Shown here: in pieces, positions 52,901 to 60,964 of the stretch
How the letters are laid out: every line of letters begins with the position of its first letter
Numbering within the stretch: the first letter of the stretch is position 1
Source of the DNA: Polymorphobacter megasporae
Lineage (GTDB): Bacteria > Pseudomonadota > Alphaproteobacteria > Sphingomonadales > Sphingomonadaceae
Assembly (NCBI RefSeq): GCF_018982885.2
Contig: NZ_CP081849.1
Span: 682,001 to 746,000 of the forward strand
Direction: 5' to 3'
Length of the DNA stretch: 64,000 nt
Program-made: the position numbers and the translations under genes
Notes under the pieces: model-generated
Seen by the model: the letters and a program-made list of their open reading frames with translations, nothing else
Database searches by the model: none
What the model was told of the DNA's origin: nothing

Positions 52901-52978
52901 CTCGGCGCTGTAGGAGTTGTCGCGCGTGTAGTAGCTCCCCGCGGCCCCTGCCCCGCCAACGCTCGCTGCCGAAATCAC
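49937..52978 (-). CDS. traI: Conjugative relaxase-helicase, MobF family (TraI/TrwC-like)
   Basis: This 1013-residue protein should nick the plasmid at oriT and unwind the transferred strand. The relaxase domain (residues 1 to about 300) has tyrosines 16 and 17 in SYYTRDNSY, GMDLTFSAPKSLSML, and the metal-binding histidines His145, His156 and His158 in FQHDTSRNLDPQAHVHAV. The helicase half has Walker A GIAGAGKS near residues 492-499, VIVVDEASMLG and a final ALNTHKVQGATADRAI motif. It is much shorter than F TraI, lacking the C-terminal TraM-binding region. The GTG start overlaps the stop of the traD remnant. Confidence 0.94.
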   Translation of the reverse strand: MISAASVGGAGAAGSYYTRDNSYSAEDLEQSSQWLGAGAQTAGLVGSVSIDTFTEVLKGRLPDGRVIGNGQTGSHRAGMDLTFSAPKSLSMLAYVGGDTRLLDANMAAVKATLAWAEKHLAEARTGAGGANVVKTGNLIVALFQHDTSRNLDPQAHVHAVIANATQTADGKWHALHNDKLWSNNTLLGSIYHAYLREGVTKLGYAIGSIGKHGSFEIAGVDRNAVEAFSTRRAEILAAAAEVLDYQSPAGLEQVALRTRAEKADIADRGELLQTWQDRAAANGIDLTPVVEAARTAAAAAAEQPSAWTKLVAGTRLISERTARIVDYIREHLGIEPNDNAVLLPARAEYGTPIEVAAAHGVASAIRHLHEREAAFSTAGVIKAALDLGLPITIGDVERNLKSLAREGKLVAGTGDQKHMLTTPAAIGFERALLDAIARDHGTVVPIVADRDDAGQRLQSAAATRGQFTLNAGQEGTGRLILASRDRIVAVQGIAGAGKSAALGAVADVARAQGRNVLALVPTHKLVDDLGRGSGIDTMTTAKFVASHQWLLKDTVNPERLTFAREAFHGSVIVVDEASMLGTGQTTKLVALANLLGVDRLALVGDKRQLGAIEAGKPFAQAQDRVQTAELTENLRGRHSLVRAAAEHVNNDRPVAALDVLKPWTRDAAAEAPTLRDRDSRRDWLVATATAEYLALTPDERASTLLISSSRALGDALNKGVQRALVEEGRVGAGLLKLQVFDTLSLTREQERYASSYAIGAIVEIGREIKDQKIAPGSATVTAIKNNIVELTRANGTVDRLDPKRLSDRRTANSFRIGTIKEIELRENDKVRWTANDRDRGLLNAGIADVVSIGENGVVVRNASGIEVTLPTRDRMLKNLDLGYALNTHKVQGATADRAIAVMDSSERSLASAKLFLVNTTRPRDAITLVIDSHDRIAAGLEGNSGDKTSALEIIGALRSLSPPVRPGEREAIAAGIAARNAKSEAPEPSRAPPERFIERVPARAPEIQPDHGL

Positions 52979-53820
52979 CGGCTATGCTCGTCGTCATGGT
53001 CGCGGCCGACGTTGGAATCGGCGACGTCCGCTTCGGTACTTTGCTCGGCTGCGCGCCGATTGGCGGGTGCGGAGACCACGCCTCCCGCGATGTCGCTGCG
53101 ATGCGCGTGCGAGCGATCGCGCGGGCCGAAGTTGAGTGTAAGTTCTCTGAGGCCGAGATGAAGAGTCTGATCTCGACGGACGGCCTCTGATGCACGGCCA
53201 ACGTCGTCGCCGCGATCGGGTTCTGACGGTTCGCGTTGGGACGCTGCCTTTCCGGAGGTCGCGCCAACAAGTGGATCGGCGCTTAGCCGCTTAAGGGTCG
53301 TCACCATCGCGGGCGACACGTCCGTGCTGACCCTTGTCGGGAGGGTGATCAGCTTCGCAACGTCGATCGGGGCGCGCTCGGGTGGCTCGCTGCCGACCGC
53401 TGTCTGATAGCCCTCGCCTGTCGTATCGACAGGCGTCCCGGACGTGCCGCCGTTTGCATCATCTTCTGATGCAGGCGTAACCGCATCGGTCGACGAAGCT
53501 AGAACGTTCGGCGCAACCGATGGCCTAACCGTGACGAAGTCTCTGACCGATGTTACCGGTGCGTCGGCAGCCGGATCGGGGTCGAACCCGGGAAGCTGCA
53601 GCGGAGCGATCTCGCGCTCAATGAAGCCGGGGGCCTGGCGCCGATATTTGACGTAGGTCAGCTTGACCCGCGCCGCTGGCAACCCTTGCGGGAACTTGAG
53701 GTAGCCGTGGAGGTCGGGCAGCTCGCCGAACTCGGTCGGGAGGACCAGCGGCTCGAGCTTGATCTTGCGCTGCAGAGTGGCGGCGTCGCGGACGTTGTCG
53801 ACGCTCGCCGTCCTGAGCCG
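52975..53820 (-). pseudogene. Detached C-terminal segment of the coupling protein TraD
   Basis: In this frame, open from a TAA at 53821-53823, the product reads NVRDAATLQRKIKLEPLVLP, then FGELPDLHGYLKFPQGLPAA and VKLTYVKYRRQAPGFIER. This corresponds to the end of the TraD ATPase domain, followed by a long disordered tail. The frame differs from that of the upstream traD segment. An ATG-like start at 53682 (PAARVKLTY) would give a 235-residue product, but it begins inside a conserved strand. The segment is coupled to traI by a four-base overlap, as an intact traD would be. Confidence 0.7.
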
Positions 53821-55339
53821 TTATCGGTGCCCTTTCAGACAACTCTGGATCGGTAGCTCGTGAGACTATTGAGGTTTCGTCTGCGGCCTCATCCTCTTTC
53901 CCGTCCGCGCGGTTTCTGTCGATGGTCGCCGCAGCTGCGGCGTTTTCTTCGGTTTCCAAAACTTCCCCGGTAAGGGCGTCGATTATGATCGATTTGTCGT
54001 TCGCGGCGGCGCTTTTCTCGACCGCGGCGGAATCACTGACAGCACGGGCTTCAGCTTGCTCGGACGGGGATAGAGACGTGAGGATATCAAGGCCTTCGTC
54101 GTGGCCGTATGAACCCTCTGGATCGATACCGAGCACCCAGTCGCGGATCGAGAACAAGTCACCCTCATCCGGGAGCACCATGAGTGCTTGGGCATAGGTA
54201 TTAAACGTCGCACGGATCGATTCCGCCATGCGCTTGGCTTCGGGGTCTGTCAGCGGCGCGGCGATCGTCCTCGCGACGTGGGCGTGGAGGTCCTTGAGCT
54301 TCGACGTCATCAACACTTCGGCCAGTGCCTTGTTGTTGCCCCTCCCCTGCTGGACGAGCCGCACGCAGGTCTCGACGAACAGCATGCGGGCCGTCTCCTG
54401 CCAGAAGCTGTCGCCGCCGATGTCGGCCACCGGGATGAGTGCCTGGCTGACCTCCTTGAAGTGCTCGCGCGTGTGCGCGTCAGCGAACGGCGACCAAGCC
54501 GGACAACGGCTATCGAACGGGTTGAGCAAGACGTCGGTTTGCCGGTTGAAGAAGCCTTCGACATAGGTGCCGGTGAGGTCGAAGACGACGGCGCGGTCGC
54601 CTCGGGCCTTGATCTGCCGAAGCAGGTCCTTCATCGCCGTCGACTTGCCGGTGCCGGTCGTGCCAACGACCATCGTGTGCGACTGCTCGGCCCGCCAGGG
54701 ATAAGGCACGCCAGCGATCGTATAAGGCGTGTGGAGCATCCCCTCGACCTCGGCGCGGGCTGCCGGCGTCATCATCTTGATCGTTGCTTTACGACCGTAA
54801 AGCTGTCCCGCGATTTTGCGTTTGTCATCGAGACATTGGACGCGGTTCAAGGCGACCACGGCGGCAAGCAGAAGTGGCACGTCGCCGATGGTTGCGCCGC
54901 GGGTGTGTTTGCGTTGTGTCAGGTCATGTCCAAAGCGCCGAAGCGCTATTGCGGCGATGATCGAAAGCGGCAAACCGAAGACCAGACCAATGCCTGCGCC
55001 GTGCCGGAGCGCGGCGGTCATCCGGTCCCACGCTTCGATCAGTGCGGGGTACGAATTGATCATGCTGATCGGGACGCGAACGGTGTCGCCGGCGACCATC
55101 TTCAGGCCGATCAGATGGCTCGGATTGAACGCAAAATAGTGCCACACCGAGGCGTAGCAGTGCATCATCCAGTAGTAATCATCGCCTTGATTTGTGTGCC
55201 GCCAGAACTGGTAGCCGATCGCGGTCAGAAGAATTGCGACGACGGTCCAAAACATCGGGCGCAGCGCGGTGCCGAACATCATCCCCACCGTCTCGGCGAC
55301 CTGGCTCCCGCGCGTGAAATCGAGGAAGCTACCGCGCAT
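53618..55339 (-). CDS. traD: Coupling protein TraD (VirD4-like), N-terminal part with replaced ATPase core
   Basis: This frame gives 573 residues from the ATG at 55339, which has a GGGGAGG site. It has two N-terminal transmembrane segments (FWTVVAILLTAIGYQFW and LVFGLPLSIIAAIALRRFG), Walker A GTTGTGKS at residues 226-233, and NTYAQALMVLPDEGDLFSIR. After IRDWVLGID, at about residue 400, the expected Walker B region (FLIDELGAL-type) is absent. An acidic segment (ARAVSDSAAVEKSAAANDKS, then IIIDALTGEVLETEEN) takes its place, followed by an Arg/Pro-rich, out-of-frame tail. The product should lack ATPase activity. An assembly error is the alternative. Confidence 0.7.
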   Translation of the reverse strand: MRGSFLDFTRGSQVAETVGMMFGTALRPMFWTVVAILLTAIGYQFWRHTNQGDDYYWMMHCYASVWHYFAFNPSHLIGLKMVAGDTVRVPISMINSYPALIEAWDRMTAALRHGAGIGLVFGLPLSIIAAIALRRFGHDLTQRKHTRGATIGDVPLLLAAVVALNRVQCLDDKRKIAGQLYGRKATIKMMTPAARAEVEGMLHTPYTIAGVPYPWRAEQSHTMVVGTTGTGKSTAMKDLLRQIKARGDRAVVFDLTGTYVEGFFNRQTDVLLNPFDSRCPAWSPFADAHTREHFKEVSQALIPVADIGGDSFWQETARMLFVETCVRLVQQGRGNNKALAEVLMTSKLKDLHAHVARTIAAPLTDPEAKRMAESIRATFNTYAQALMVLPDEGDLFSIRDWVLGIDPEGSYGHDEGLDILTSLSPSEQAEARAVSDSAAVEKSAAANDKSIIIDALTGEVLETEENAAAAATIDRNRADGKEDEAADETSIVSRATDPELSERAPITAQDGERRQRPRRRHSAAQDQARAAGPPDRVRRAARPPRLPQVPARVASGAGQADLRQISAPGPRLH

Positions 55340-55661
55340 TGGGAGCCTCCCCAAACTGCTTACGGTAAATCTCCTGAACTTGGGCGACCAAGCCCGGGCT
55401 CAGCCGTTCGGCAGTCGCGTTCTGGATGACCATCAGATAGCGAGCGAACTCGAGGACTTCGTCCAGGCGCGCACTAAGACGGTCGAAATCTGATTGTTGT
55501 TTCGATGCCTTGGACGCCTGATCCTGTTCGATCAGAAACTTTAGATAACGCCCAATCGAACCGTGCGCGGCCACGGCCTTGGCTTTTAACGCACGACCTT
55601 CATGCTGCGGATAATACACCGACAGCTGATGCAACTTTGATGACACCGACACCTCCGACAA
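55329..55661 (-). CDS. Small relaxosome-type protein upstream of traD
   Basis: This 110-residue protein has a ribbon-helix-helix-like N-terminal part (KAVAAHGSIGRYLKFLIEQD) and a helical C-terminus (DEVLEFARYLMVIQNATAER). Genes at this place upstream of the coupling protein often encode TraM/MobC-like oriT-binding proteins. The stop overlaps the traD start by 11 nt. The DNA-binding role is inferred from position and size. Confidence 0.65.
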   Translation of the reverse strand: MSEVSVSSKLHQLSVYYPQHEGRALKAKAVAAHGSIGRYLKFLIEQDQASKASKQQSDFDRLSARLDEVLEFARYLMVIQNATAERLSPGLVAQVQEIYRKQFGEAPNAR

Positions 55662-56192
55662 AGTCGGGCGGCGTGGCTTGGCCTGCGAAAAGCGTCACTA
55701 ACCTACCATACGCATCCGATAACGCAACTTCGCGATTATGCCGTTATACCAATGGCTTAAGAGTTTTCACTCACCTATGCACGGTGAACCATAGAATATA
55801 TGTCGCAATGGTATAATATCTATCAGGCAAACCGTACCATAACTGGACGCTACATCGCTGTTATTATTGGCGTTTCGGTACCATGACGCTCCCGCCAAGG
55901 TGCGTAGGGTGTGCTGATCCTAAACACCCAATTCGACTGCGCAGAGCCGAGGTCATGATACCGGGTAAGGGACTGATTTTCAATAGGGTCGCGGAAGCCG
56001 GCGGGTGTCTGACGCAGATTATTTGATGGGGCTCGACCGAGTTTGTACACAATTCGTTCTGTGCCGGAAGCACATAGGTAGCAGTTTCGGTGTTCCACCG
56101 TGGGGCGAAGACGCGAGGTGTCGGCGATGTCACGGTACGGGCCGCTGCTTGCGCACCCGGGAACACGATTGTCGCCGTCGCGCTTATCCACG
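55662..56192. other. A+T-rich intergenic region, candidate oriT
   Basis: This gap lies upstream of the relaxosome-type gene and is visibly A+T-richer than its flanks between about 55680 and 55870. It contains an 8-bp inverted repeat, TTATACCA at 55744-55751 and TGGTATAA at 55809-55816, and several copies of a CCATA/ACCAT word (for example 55704-55710, 55789-55794, 55836-55842). Such features fit an origin of transfer with protein-binding repeats. No nic-site consensus could be identified. Confidence 0.4.
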
Positions 56193-56624
56193 ATGACGCT
56201 GCCATCTAACGTTATGCCTGCCCATGCATCACCGCCGTCGGCTCGCGTCGTGCGCGTCACGGTCTGGCATGACGGCGACTGTCCGCTTTGCGCACGCGAG
56301 ATCGCGCTGATGCGCTGTCTCGACCGCCGCGGCGCGATTGCCTTCGTCGACGTGACCGAGCCGGCCGCCGTCTGTCCGCGCAGTCGGTCGGAGCTTCTGG
56401 CGCGGTTCCATGCGCGGGAGGAAGGCCCACGCGGCAGCGGGCCGATGCTCTCCGGCGCCGCCGCATTCGCCGCGATGTGGCGCGCGATCCCGCTGCTGCG
56501 ACCGCTCGGCCTGCTTGCACGCAACGCCGTCGTGCTCGGCTTGCTTGAACGGCTCTATCTGCGCTTCCTCGTCGTGCGCCCGAGGCTGCAACATTGGCTC
56601 GGCGGCGGGCAGGCGCGGGCATGA
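56193..56624 (+). CDS. DCC-family thiol-disulfide oxidoreductase-like protein
   Basis: This 143-residue protein belongs to the DCC (DUF393) family, with the motif VWHDGDCPLCAREIALMRC near residue 25 onward and RSRSELLARFHAREEGPRG later. The two cysteines of DCPLC are the family signature; actual enzyme activity is not established. The ATG at 56193 is chosen; 56214 is possible. Its stop overlaps the DUF427 start by four bases, so the three genes up to the photolyase form one unit. Confidence 0.82.
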   Translation: MTLPSNVMPAHASPPSARVVRVTVWHDGDCPLCAREIALMRCLDRRGAIAFVDVTEPAAVCPRSRSELLARFHAREEGPRGSGPMLSGAAAFAAMWRAIPLLRPLGLLARNAVVLGLLERLYLRFLVVRPRLQHWLGGGQARA

Positions 56625-57115
56625 GGCCGCGACCGGATCCAACCGCCCCGGGACAGCAAAGCGTCTGGGATTACCCGCGCCCCGCTGTGGCTGAGTCGAG
56701 CTCCCGCCACGTCCGGATCGAGCACCACGGCGTCATCGTCGCCGACACCCGCGCCGCGTTCCGCGTGCTCGAGACCAGCCACCCGCCAAGCTGGTATTTG
56801 CCGCCCGACAGCATCGCTTCCGGGCTGCTACAGTCGTCGGCGCGTCGCTCGTTCTGCGAGTGGAAAGGCGTCGCGGTTTACTGGCATCTAGCGATCGGCG
56901 ACGAACTGCTGCTCGATGTCGGCTGGAGCTATCCCGAGCCGAGCACCGCCTTCGCCGCGATGCGCGATCACGTCGCCTTTTACGCCGACCGGCTCGACCG
57001 CTGCCTCGTCGACGGCGAGCCGGTCACCCCGCAACCCGGCGGGTTCTACGGCGGCTGGATCACCCCCGATGTCGTCGGGCCGTTCAAGGGCGTGCCTGGA
57101 AGCGCCGGCTGGTGA
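56621..57115 (+). CDS. DUF427 domain protein
   Basis: This 164-residue soluble protein belongs to the DUF427 family: HVRIEHHGVIVADTRAAFRV, followed by PPSWYLPPDSIASGLL and GVAVYWHLAIGDELLLDVGW. The family has no defined activity, but members are often found next to photolyase genes in sphingomonads. The ATG is in an ATGA overlap with the upstream gene, and the photolyase starts 2 nt after its stop. Confidence 0.9.
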   Translation: MRPRPDPTAPGQQSVWDYPRPAVAESSSRHVRIEHHGVIVADTRAAFRVLETSHPPSWYLPPDSIASGLLQSSARRSFCEWKGVAVYWHLAIGDELLLDVGWSYPEPSTAFAAMRDHVAFYADRLDRCLVDGEPVTPQPGGFYGGWITPDVVGPFKGVPGSAGW

Positions 57116-57117
57116 CG

Positions 57118-58578
57118 ATGGGCCTGCCCGCGAAACTGGCTGAGTGGCGCGAAGCACCACGTGTGCGAGCGCTCAACGACCGCGCGATCGCTTCCGATGG
57201 CGGCTACGTCCTATGCTGGTTGCAGCAGGCGTTGCGCGCGCACGACAACCCCGTGATCGACGCTGCGGTGCGCCTCGGCAACGCGCTGCAGCGACCGGTT
57301 CTCGTCTACCACGGCGTGCGCGAAGACTACCCCTACGCCTCGGACCGGTTCCACCGCTTCATCCTCGGTGCCAGCCGCGATCTCGGCCGCGACTGCCGTG
57401 CGCGCGAGCTCGCTTGCGTCCAGCATGTCGATCGCGCTGGCATGCACGAGAAGGGCCTCGTGCACCGCCTCGGCGCGTCGGCGGCGGCGATCGTTGTCGA
57501 GGACCAACCGACCTTCATCGCCCGCTGGCAAGCCGAGCGGGTCGCCGCTCGCGCCGCCGTTGCCGTGTATGCGGTCAACGCCGCGTGCCTCGTTCCACCG
57601 GCGGTGATCGGCAGCGGCATCACCAGTCGTACGGGCTTCCTGCGTCGGCACGAGCCGGCGCGGGCCGACTGGCTCGAGAGCGTCGCTGAGATATCCGACG
57701 TCGCCGCCTACACCGGGCCTCTGCCCTTCGTCCCGGACCGGCTCGACGACCGCAGCGACGCCGATCTCGCCGCCCTCGTCGCCGGGCTCGCGATCGATCA
57801 TACCCTGCCTGCCAGCAGCGAGTATCCCGCCGGCCGGGACGCGACGCAGGCCCGGCTCGACCGGCTGGTTCGCGAGGTGCTCCCGGTCTACGCCGCAGTG
57901 CGCAACGACGCGACGCAAGCTGTCGGCGCGAGCGGCCTGTCGCCGTATTTTCACTTCGGCGTGATTGGTCCGCGCGAGGTCATGGCGGCGGTTCGGGCAG
58001 CCGCGGCTGGTGCCCGCCACAAGGCCAAGTTCGCCGACGAGCTGCTCGGCTGGCGTGAGTGGTTCCATTACCAAGCGACCGAGCTTGCCGCCCCCGAACG
58101 CTACGGCCGGGTCGCCGGCTGGGCGGCCGAAACCCTCGCCGCGCATGCGAGCGATCCGCGTCCCCAACTCGAGACACTGTCAGCTATGCTGCGCGGCGAG
58201 ACCCGCGACGAGACGTGGAACGCCTGCCAACGCCAGTTCCTTATCGACGGCTGGATGCACAACAATCTGCGGATGTATTGGTGCAAGCAGATCATCGCCA
58301 TGACGCCCGACCCTGTGACGGCATGGGCGACTGCCTGCTATCTGAACGACCGGTTGAGCCTCGACGGCCGCGATCCCTCGACCTACGGCAACATCGCCAC
58401 GATGTTCGGCGGTGCACCGGCCAGCCGCGACGTGCTGGTCTACGGCCGGGTCTCGACCCGCAGCGACGATGCGATTTGCGGCCGGGCGAACGGGCCCACG
58501 TGGGTGGCTACGGCTGCGACGCGGCTGGCGCCAGAGGTCAGTGTGCCGGACGGCCCGCGCATCGACGACTACGCCTGA
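57118..58578 (+). CDS. Deoxyribodipyrimidine photolyase, class II-like
   Basis: This 486-residue flavoprotein repairs UV-induced pyrimidine dimers with light. The N-terminal antenna domain (GYVLCWLQQALRAHDNPVID, LQRPVLVYHGV) is followed by the FAD-binding domain (ELLGWREWFHYQATELAAPE, FLIDGWMHNNLRMYWCKQII, LNDRLSLDGRDPSTYGNIAT). The NNLRMYW motif and the layout are closer to class II enzymes than to PhrB of E. coli. The ATG at 57118 lies 2 nt after the DUF427 stop. Carriage on a conjugative element may give UV tolerance to hosts. Confidence 0.9.
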   Translation: MGLPAKLAEWREAPRVRALNDRAIASDGGYVLCWLQQALRAHDNPVIDAAVRLGNALQRPVLVYHGVREDYPYASDRFHRFILGASRDLGRDCRARELACVQHVDRAGMHEKGLVHRLGASAAAIVVEDQPTFIARWQAERVAARAAVAVYAVNAACLVPPAVIGSGITSRTGFLRRHEPARADWLESVAEISDVAAYTGPLPFVPDRLDDRSDADLAALVAGLAIDHTLPASSEYPAGRDATQARLDRLVREVLPVYAAVRNDATQAVGASGLSPYFHFGVIGPREVMAAVRAAAAGARHKAKFADELLGWREWFHYQATELAAPERYGRVAGWAAETLAAHASDPRPQLETLSAMLRGETRDETWNACQRQFLIDGWMHNNLRMYWCKQIIAMTPDPVTAWATACYLNDRLSLDGRDPSTYGNIATMFGGAPASRDVLVYGRVSTRSDDAICGRANGPTWVATAATRLAPEVSVPDGPRIDDYA

Positions 58579-58582
58579 AAGA

Positions 58583-59413
58583 TCACTGATCGCTGTTCGT
58601 GTCGATGATCACCGGCGCGGACTTGATGACGAACGACTTGGCTACAGGAATGTCGCGGGTTCGATCGTTGACTGGAGCGGCAATGATCAAGGGCGTCAAT
58701 GCGTAGCGGCACGCTGCCTGACCTGAAAGCCCGAGCTGGATATCGACCTTGCTTGCAAGCCTGCCGACAATAGCGAAGCTGGAGAGCACGCCGAGGTCTG
58801 CACCGTAGCAGGCCGGAGACGTCTGCCCCCTCTTCGACAGATCCGACAGGACGTATTTTAGATCGCGCGTAGTCGGACTGTTCGGCCCAGGAGCACCAAG
58901 CCGCGTCGCACCGATGACTTGGCCCAGCACAGTTAGATCGTAAAGCTGCCGCAAATCGAGCAGCGTCGCATCGCCCGGCATTGGACGAAGCGGTTCAGCG
59001 TCGTCGAACCGGTATGTTGCTGGCCGGCGCAGATCGATCGTCCACAGCCGGGTCGATCCTCCGGGGAGGGGCTCGGCGGTATTGATCTCGGTCTCGTCAC
59101 GGATCGCGAGATAGGGCCCGGCGAGCGACACGACCGAGAAGCTGTGACGGATCGTCTTCAAGTCTGGACCGAGAAGCTTCGCCAATGCCACCCGCTCACT
59201 CTGGGCAAATACCTTGGCTGAAAACGTGACTTTTCCGTTCAGGTCGCGAACTACGATGTCTCCGGGAGCGGGGGATACAACATAGCTCTCGCCAGATCGG
59301 GCGCGAGCCTGAGAGGATCCAGCAAGCGGGACCTTGGCTGACGATGCGGTAGCCATTGCACTGAGGCAAACCAAGATCAATGCGCCCACGGGTAACTTGG
59401 CAATGTCGGTCAT
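58583..59413 (-). CDS. Secreted protein of unknown function, paired with GH19-type gene
   Basis: This 276-residue protein has a signal peptide (LPVGALILVCLSAMATASSA) and a mature part of mixed strands (YVVSPAPGDIVVRDLNGKVT, KLLGPDLKTIRHSFSVVSLA) without a recognised motif; single cysteines occur near the end. Its start overlaps the stop of the upstream muralytic gene by four bases. Periplasmic location plus coupling to a lysozyme-like enzyme would fit an immunity or partner protein, but this is inference. The longer upstream frame is unlikely. Confidence 0.65.
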   Translation of the reverse strand: MTDIAKLPVGALILVCLSAMATASSAKVPLAGSSQARARSGESYVVSPAPGDIVVRDLNGKVTFSAKVFAQSERVALAKLLGPDLKTIRHSFSVVSLAGPYLAIRDETEINTAEPLPGGSTRLWTIDLRRPATYRFDDAEPLRPMPGDATLLDLRQLYDLTVLGQVIGATRLGAPGPNSPTTRDLKYVLSDLSKRGQTSPACYGADLGVLSSFAIVGRLASKVDIQLGLSGQAACRYALTPLIIAAPVNDRTRDIPVAKSFVIKSAPVIIDTNSDQ

Positions 59414-60366
59414 GGCTTCGGCATTCCAGCACCCTTGAAAATTGATGAGCCGAAGCACGCTCTTGTTGATAGCCAAAGCAGCCCCTCGATCATCTCGGCA
59501 CAATTCGCGATCTCGTTCGCCATATCGACCCCGTTGATGATGCGCCGCGCCTCGCGATAATCACATTTCGTGCCAACCATATAGTCGGATAATTTGTGAG
59601 CAGCGGTCGTGAACGATCCGTTGCGCATCCCGTACGACATGACATTATACGCGATGCTGGGCTCTAGCGCTTTGCCAGGATCCATGGCTAACGTCTCACC
59701 GCGCCCAAGCAAGTCACCCATCTTTACGTAATTCTCGAGGTGGGTCAGCTGCACGTAACCACGACCATAATAGATGTTGGTGTATTTCTTCTTGTCGGCT
59801 GCTGTGAAAGTCATTGGCTTACCGTATGGCTTACCAGCTCCTCTGCCGCCCTCCTCCACTGGCGTAAACCTCCCGGTCTCGCGCTGAACCGTCGCCATCA
59901 TGTCGGCTGCCCAGCGCAGATCAGTGATCGCCGCGTCGGCAATGATGCTGTCGAGGACGGTGCGTAGACCGACTGGACGTGGCGACGTCCAATTATAGGG
60001 CTGAGGATCCTTGAACTGCAAAGCAAACAGGTCGCTGAAACGCGTTCGGTCGAGCAAATTCCATGGGCCGAGTGGCAGTTGCAGAAAGATCAGAGGGCCC
60101 TTGTAGGACTTGCCGGCCGCTGCCAACAGCGCTGTGAAAGTTCGGCCCCCGGGATCGACCTTCCGGTCTGGCGCGGCCGACTTCATCGTGGCTGTCTGAA
60201 AGGTGCCGATGCCGGCGAGCAATTCGTCGGTCATAAGTCCATCGACACAGTCGCCCGGCTTGCCCGTATTTGCCAAGGCGACAAGGTCCTGGATGAGAGC
60301 CACGTCGACTGGTCGATTCGGAGCCTTGGGCCCCACGGCATCGGTAAGACTGTCGAACGGAACCAA
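59410..60366 (-). CDS. GH19-type chitinase/lysozyme-like protein
   Basis: This 318-residue protein has a C-terminal glycoside hydrolase 19-like domain, with WAADMMATVQRETGRFTPVE (probable catalytic glutamate in QRETG), YYGRGYVQLTHLENYVKMGD and IAYNVMSYGMRNGSF. The N-terminal third is not recognised. It has no signal peptide, so release would need a phage-type holin, lysis or a secretion system. GH19 enzymes in bacteria often cut peptidoglycan. A type VI effector role is possible but has no direct support here. Confidence 0.75.
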   Translation of the reverse strand: MVPFDSLTDAVGPKAPNRPVDVALIQDLVALANTGKPGDCVDGLMTDELLAGIGTFQTATMKSAAPDRKVDPGGRTFTALLAAAGKSYKGPLIFLQLPLGPWNLLDRTRFSDLFALQFKDPQPYNWTSPRPVGLRTVLDSIIADAAITDLRWAADMMATVQRETGRFTPVEEGGRGAGKPYGKPMTFTAADKKKYTNIYYGRGYVQLTHLENYVKMGDLLGRGETLAMDPGKALEPSIAYNVMSYGMRNGSFTTAAHKLSDYMVGTKCDYREARRIINGVDMANEIANCAEMIEGLLWLSTRACFGSSIFKGAGMPKP

Positions 60367-60964
60367 GTCGCCCTCCCTTGCATGGCAGACAACGGCTTAC
60401 AGATCAGATTTCTCTTCCGGCGAGCCAATCTTATCGCCCGAACACTCCGTATACGATTGATAAGTTATCAACCTATTTCACCGATCGATAGCGGGTAGCC
60501 GGGGCGGGCTAGCGTAGCGGCGATAATGAGCTTCGTGGCTAAGCAGCGGAGCTGGAGGAGTCGACTTATATCGGCTCATTCATGATGCCCGAGCGGCTAC
60601 CAAAAACTCGGCCTCCATTCTCAATCACGTTCCAGCTTGACTGGGGCCGATAGCCGCTTGGCAGCTTTCTGGCGTGGAACGCGGCACAGCTGCCGTTCGA
60701 ATAGTTGCGGAATCGATGGCGGCTTTTGACCCTCATAGCGGACAATGAGGAACTGGCGTATAAGGCGGCATGACCTTCCGCATCATTGAGCGCGGTAACC
60801 GAGCGTGACGGGGCCACGACGAAAACCGTTCATGGAGTGTGACGGTGTTTCTCAGCCGGCGGTTGAACGCCTTCGAGATTAACTCCGGGCCATTGTCCGA
60901 ACGCTCTTGGGCGATCAGCGTGTTCCGAGTCATCATCATTTTCCCACGCGGAAATAACAAAAGA
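60367..60964. other. Region without an intact gene; contains a transposase scrap
   Basis: No complete gene was recognised. The minus strand between about 60850 and 60940 encodes IAQERSDNGPELISKAFNRR, which resembles the integrase-core segment of IS3-family transposases, where DNGPE carries a catalytic aspartate. Neither flank continues the transposase convincingly, so it appears to be a small remnant. Confidence 0.5.

Noticed and set aside
53444-53656. Plus-strand open frame within the traD tail
   Set aside because: Shadow of the disordered acidic tail; no start signal.
60733-60960. 75-residue frame as an intact gene
   Set aside because: Only the DNGPE segment resembles a transposase; the rest has no family character, so it is treated as a remnant.
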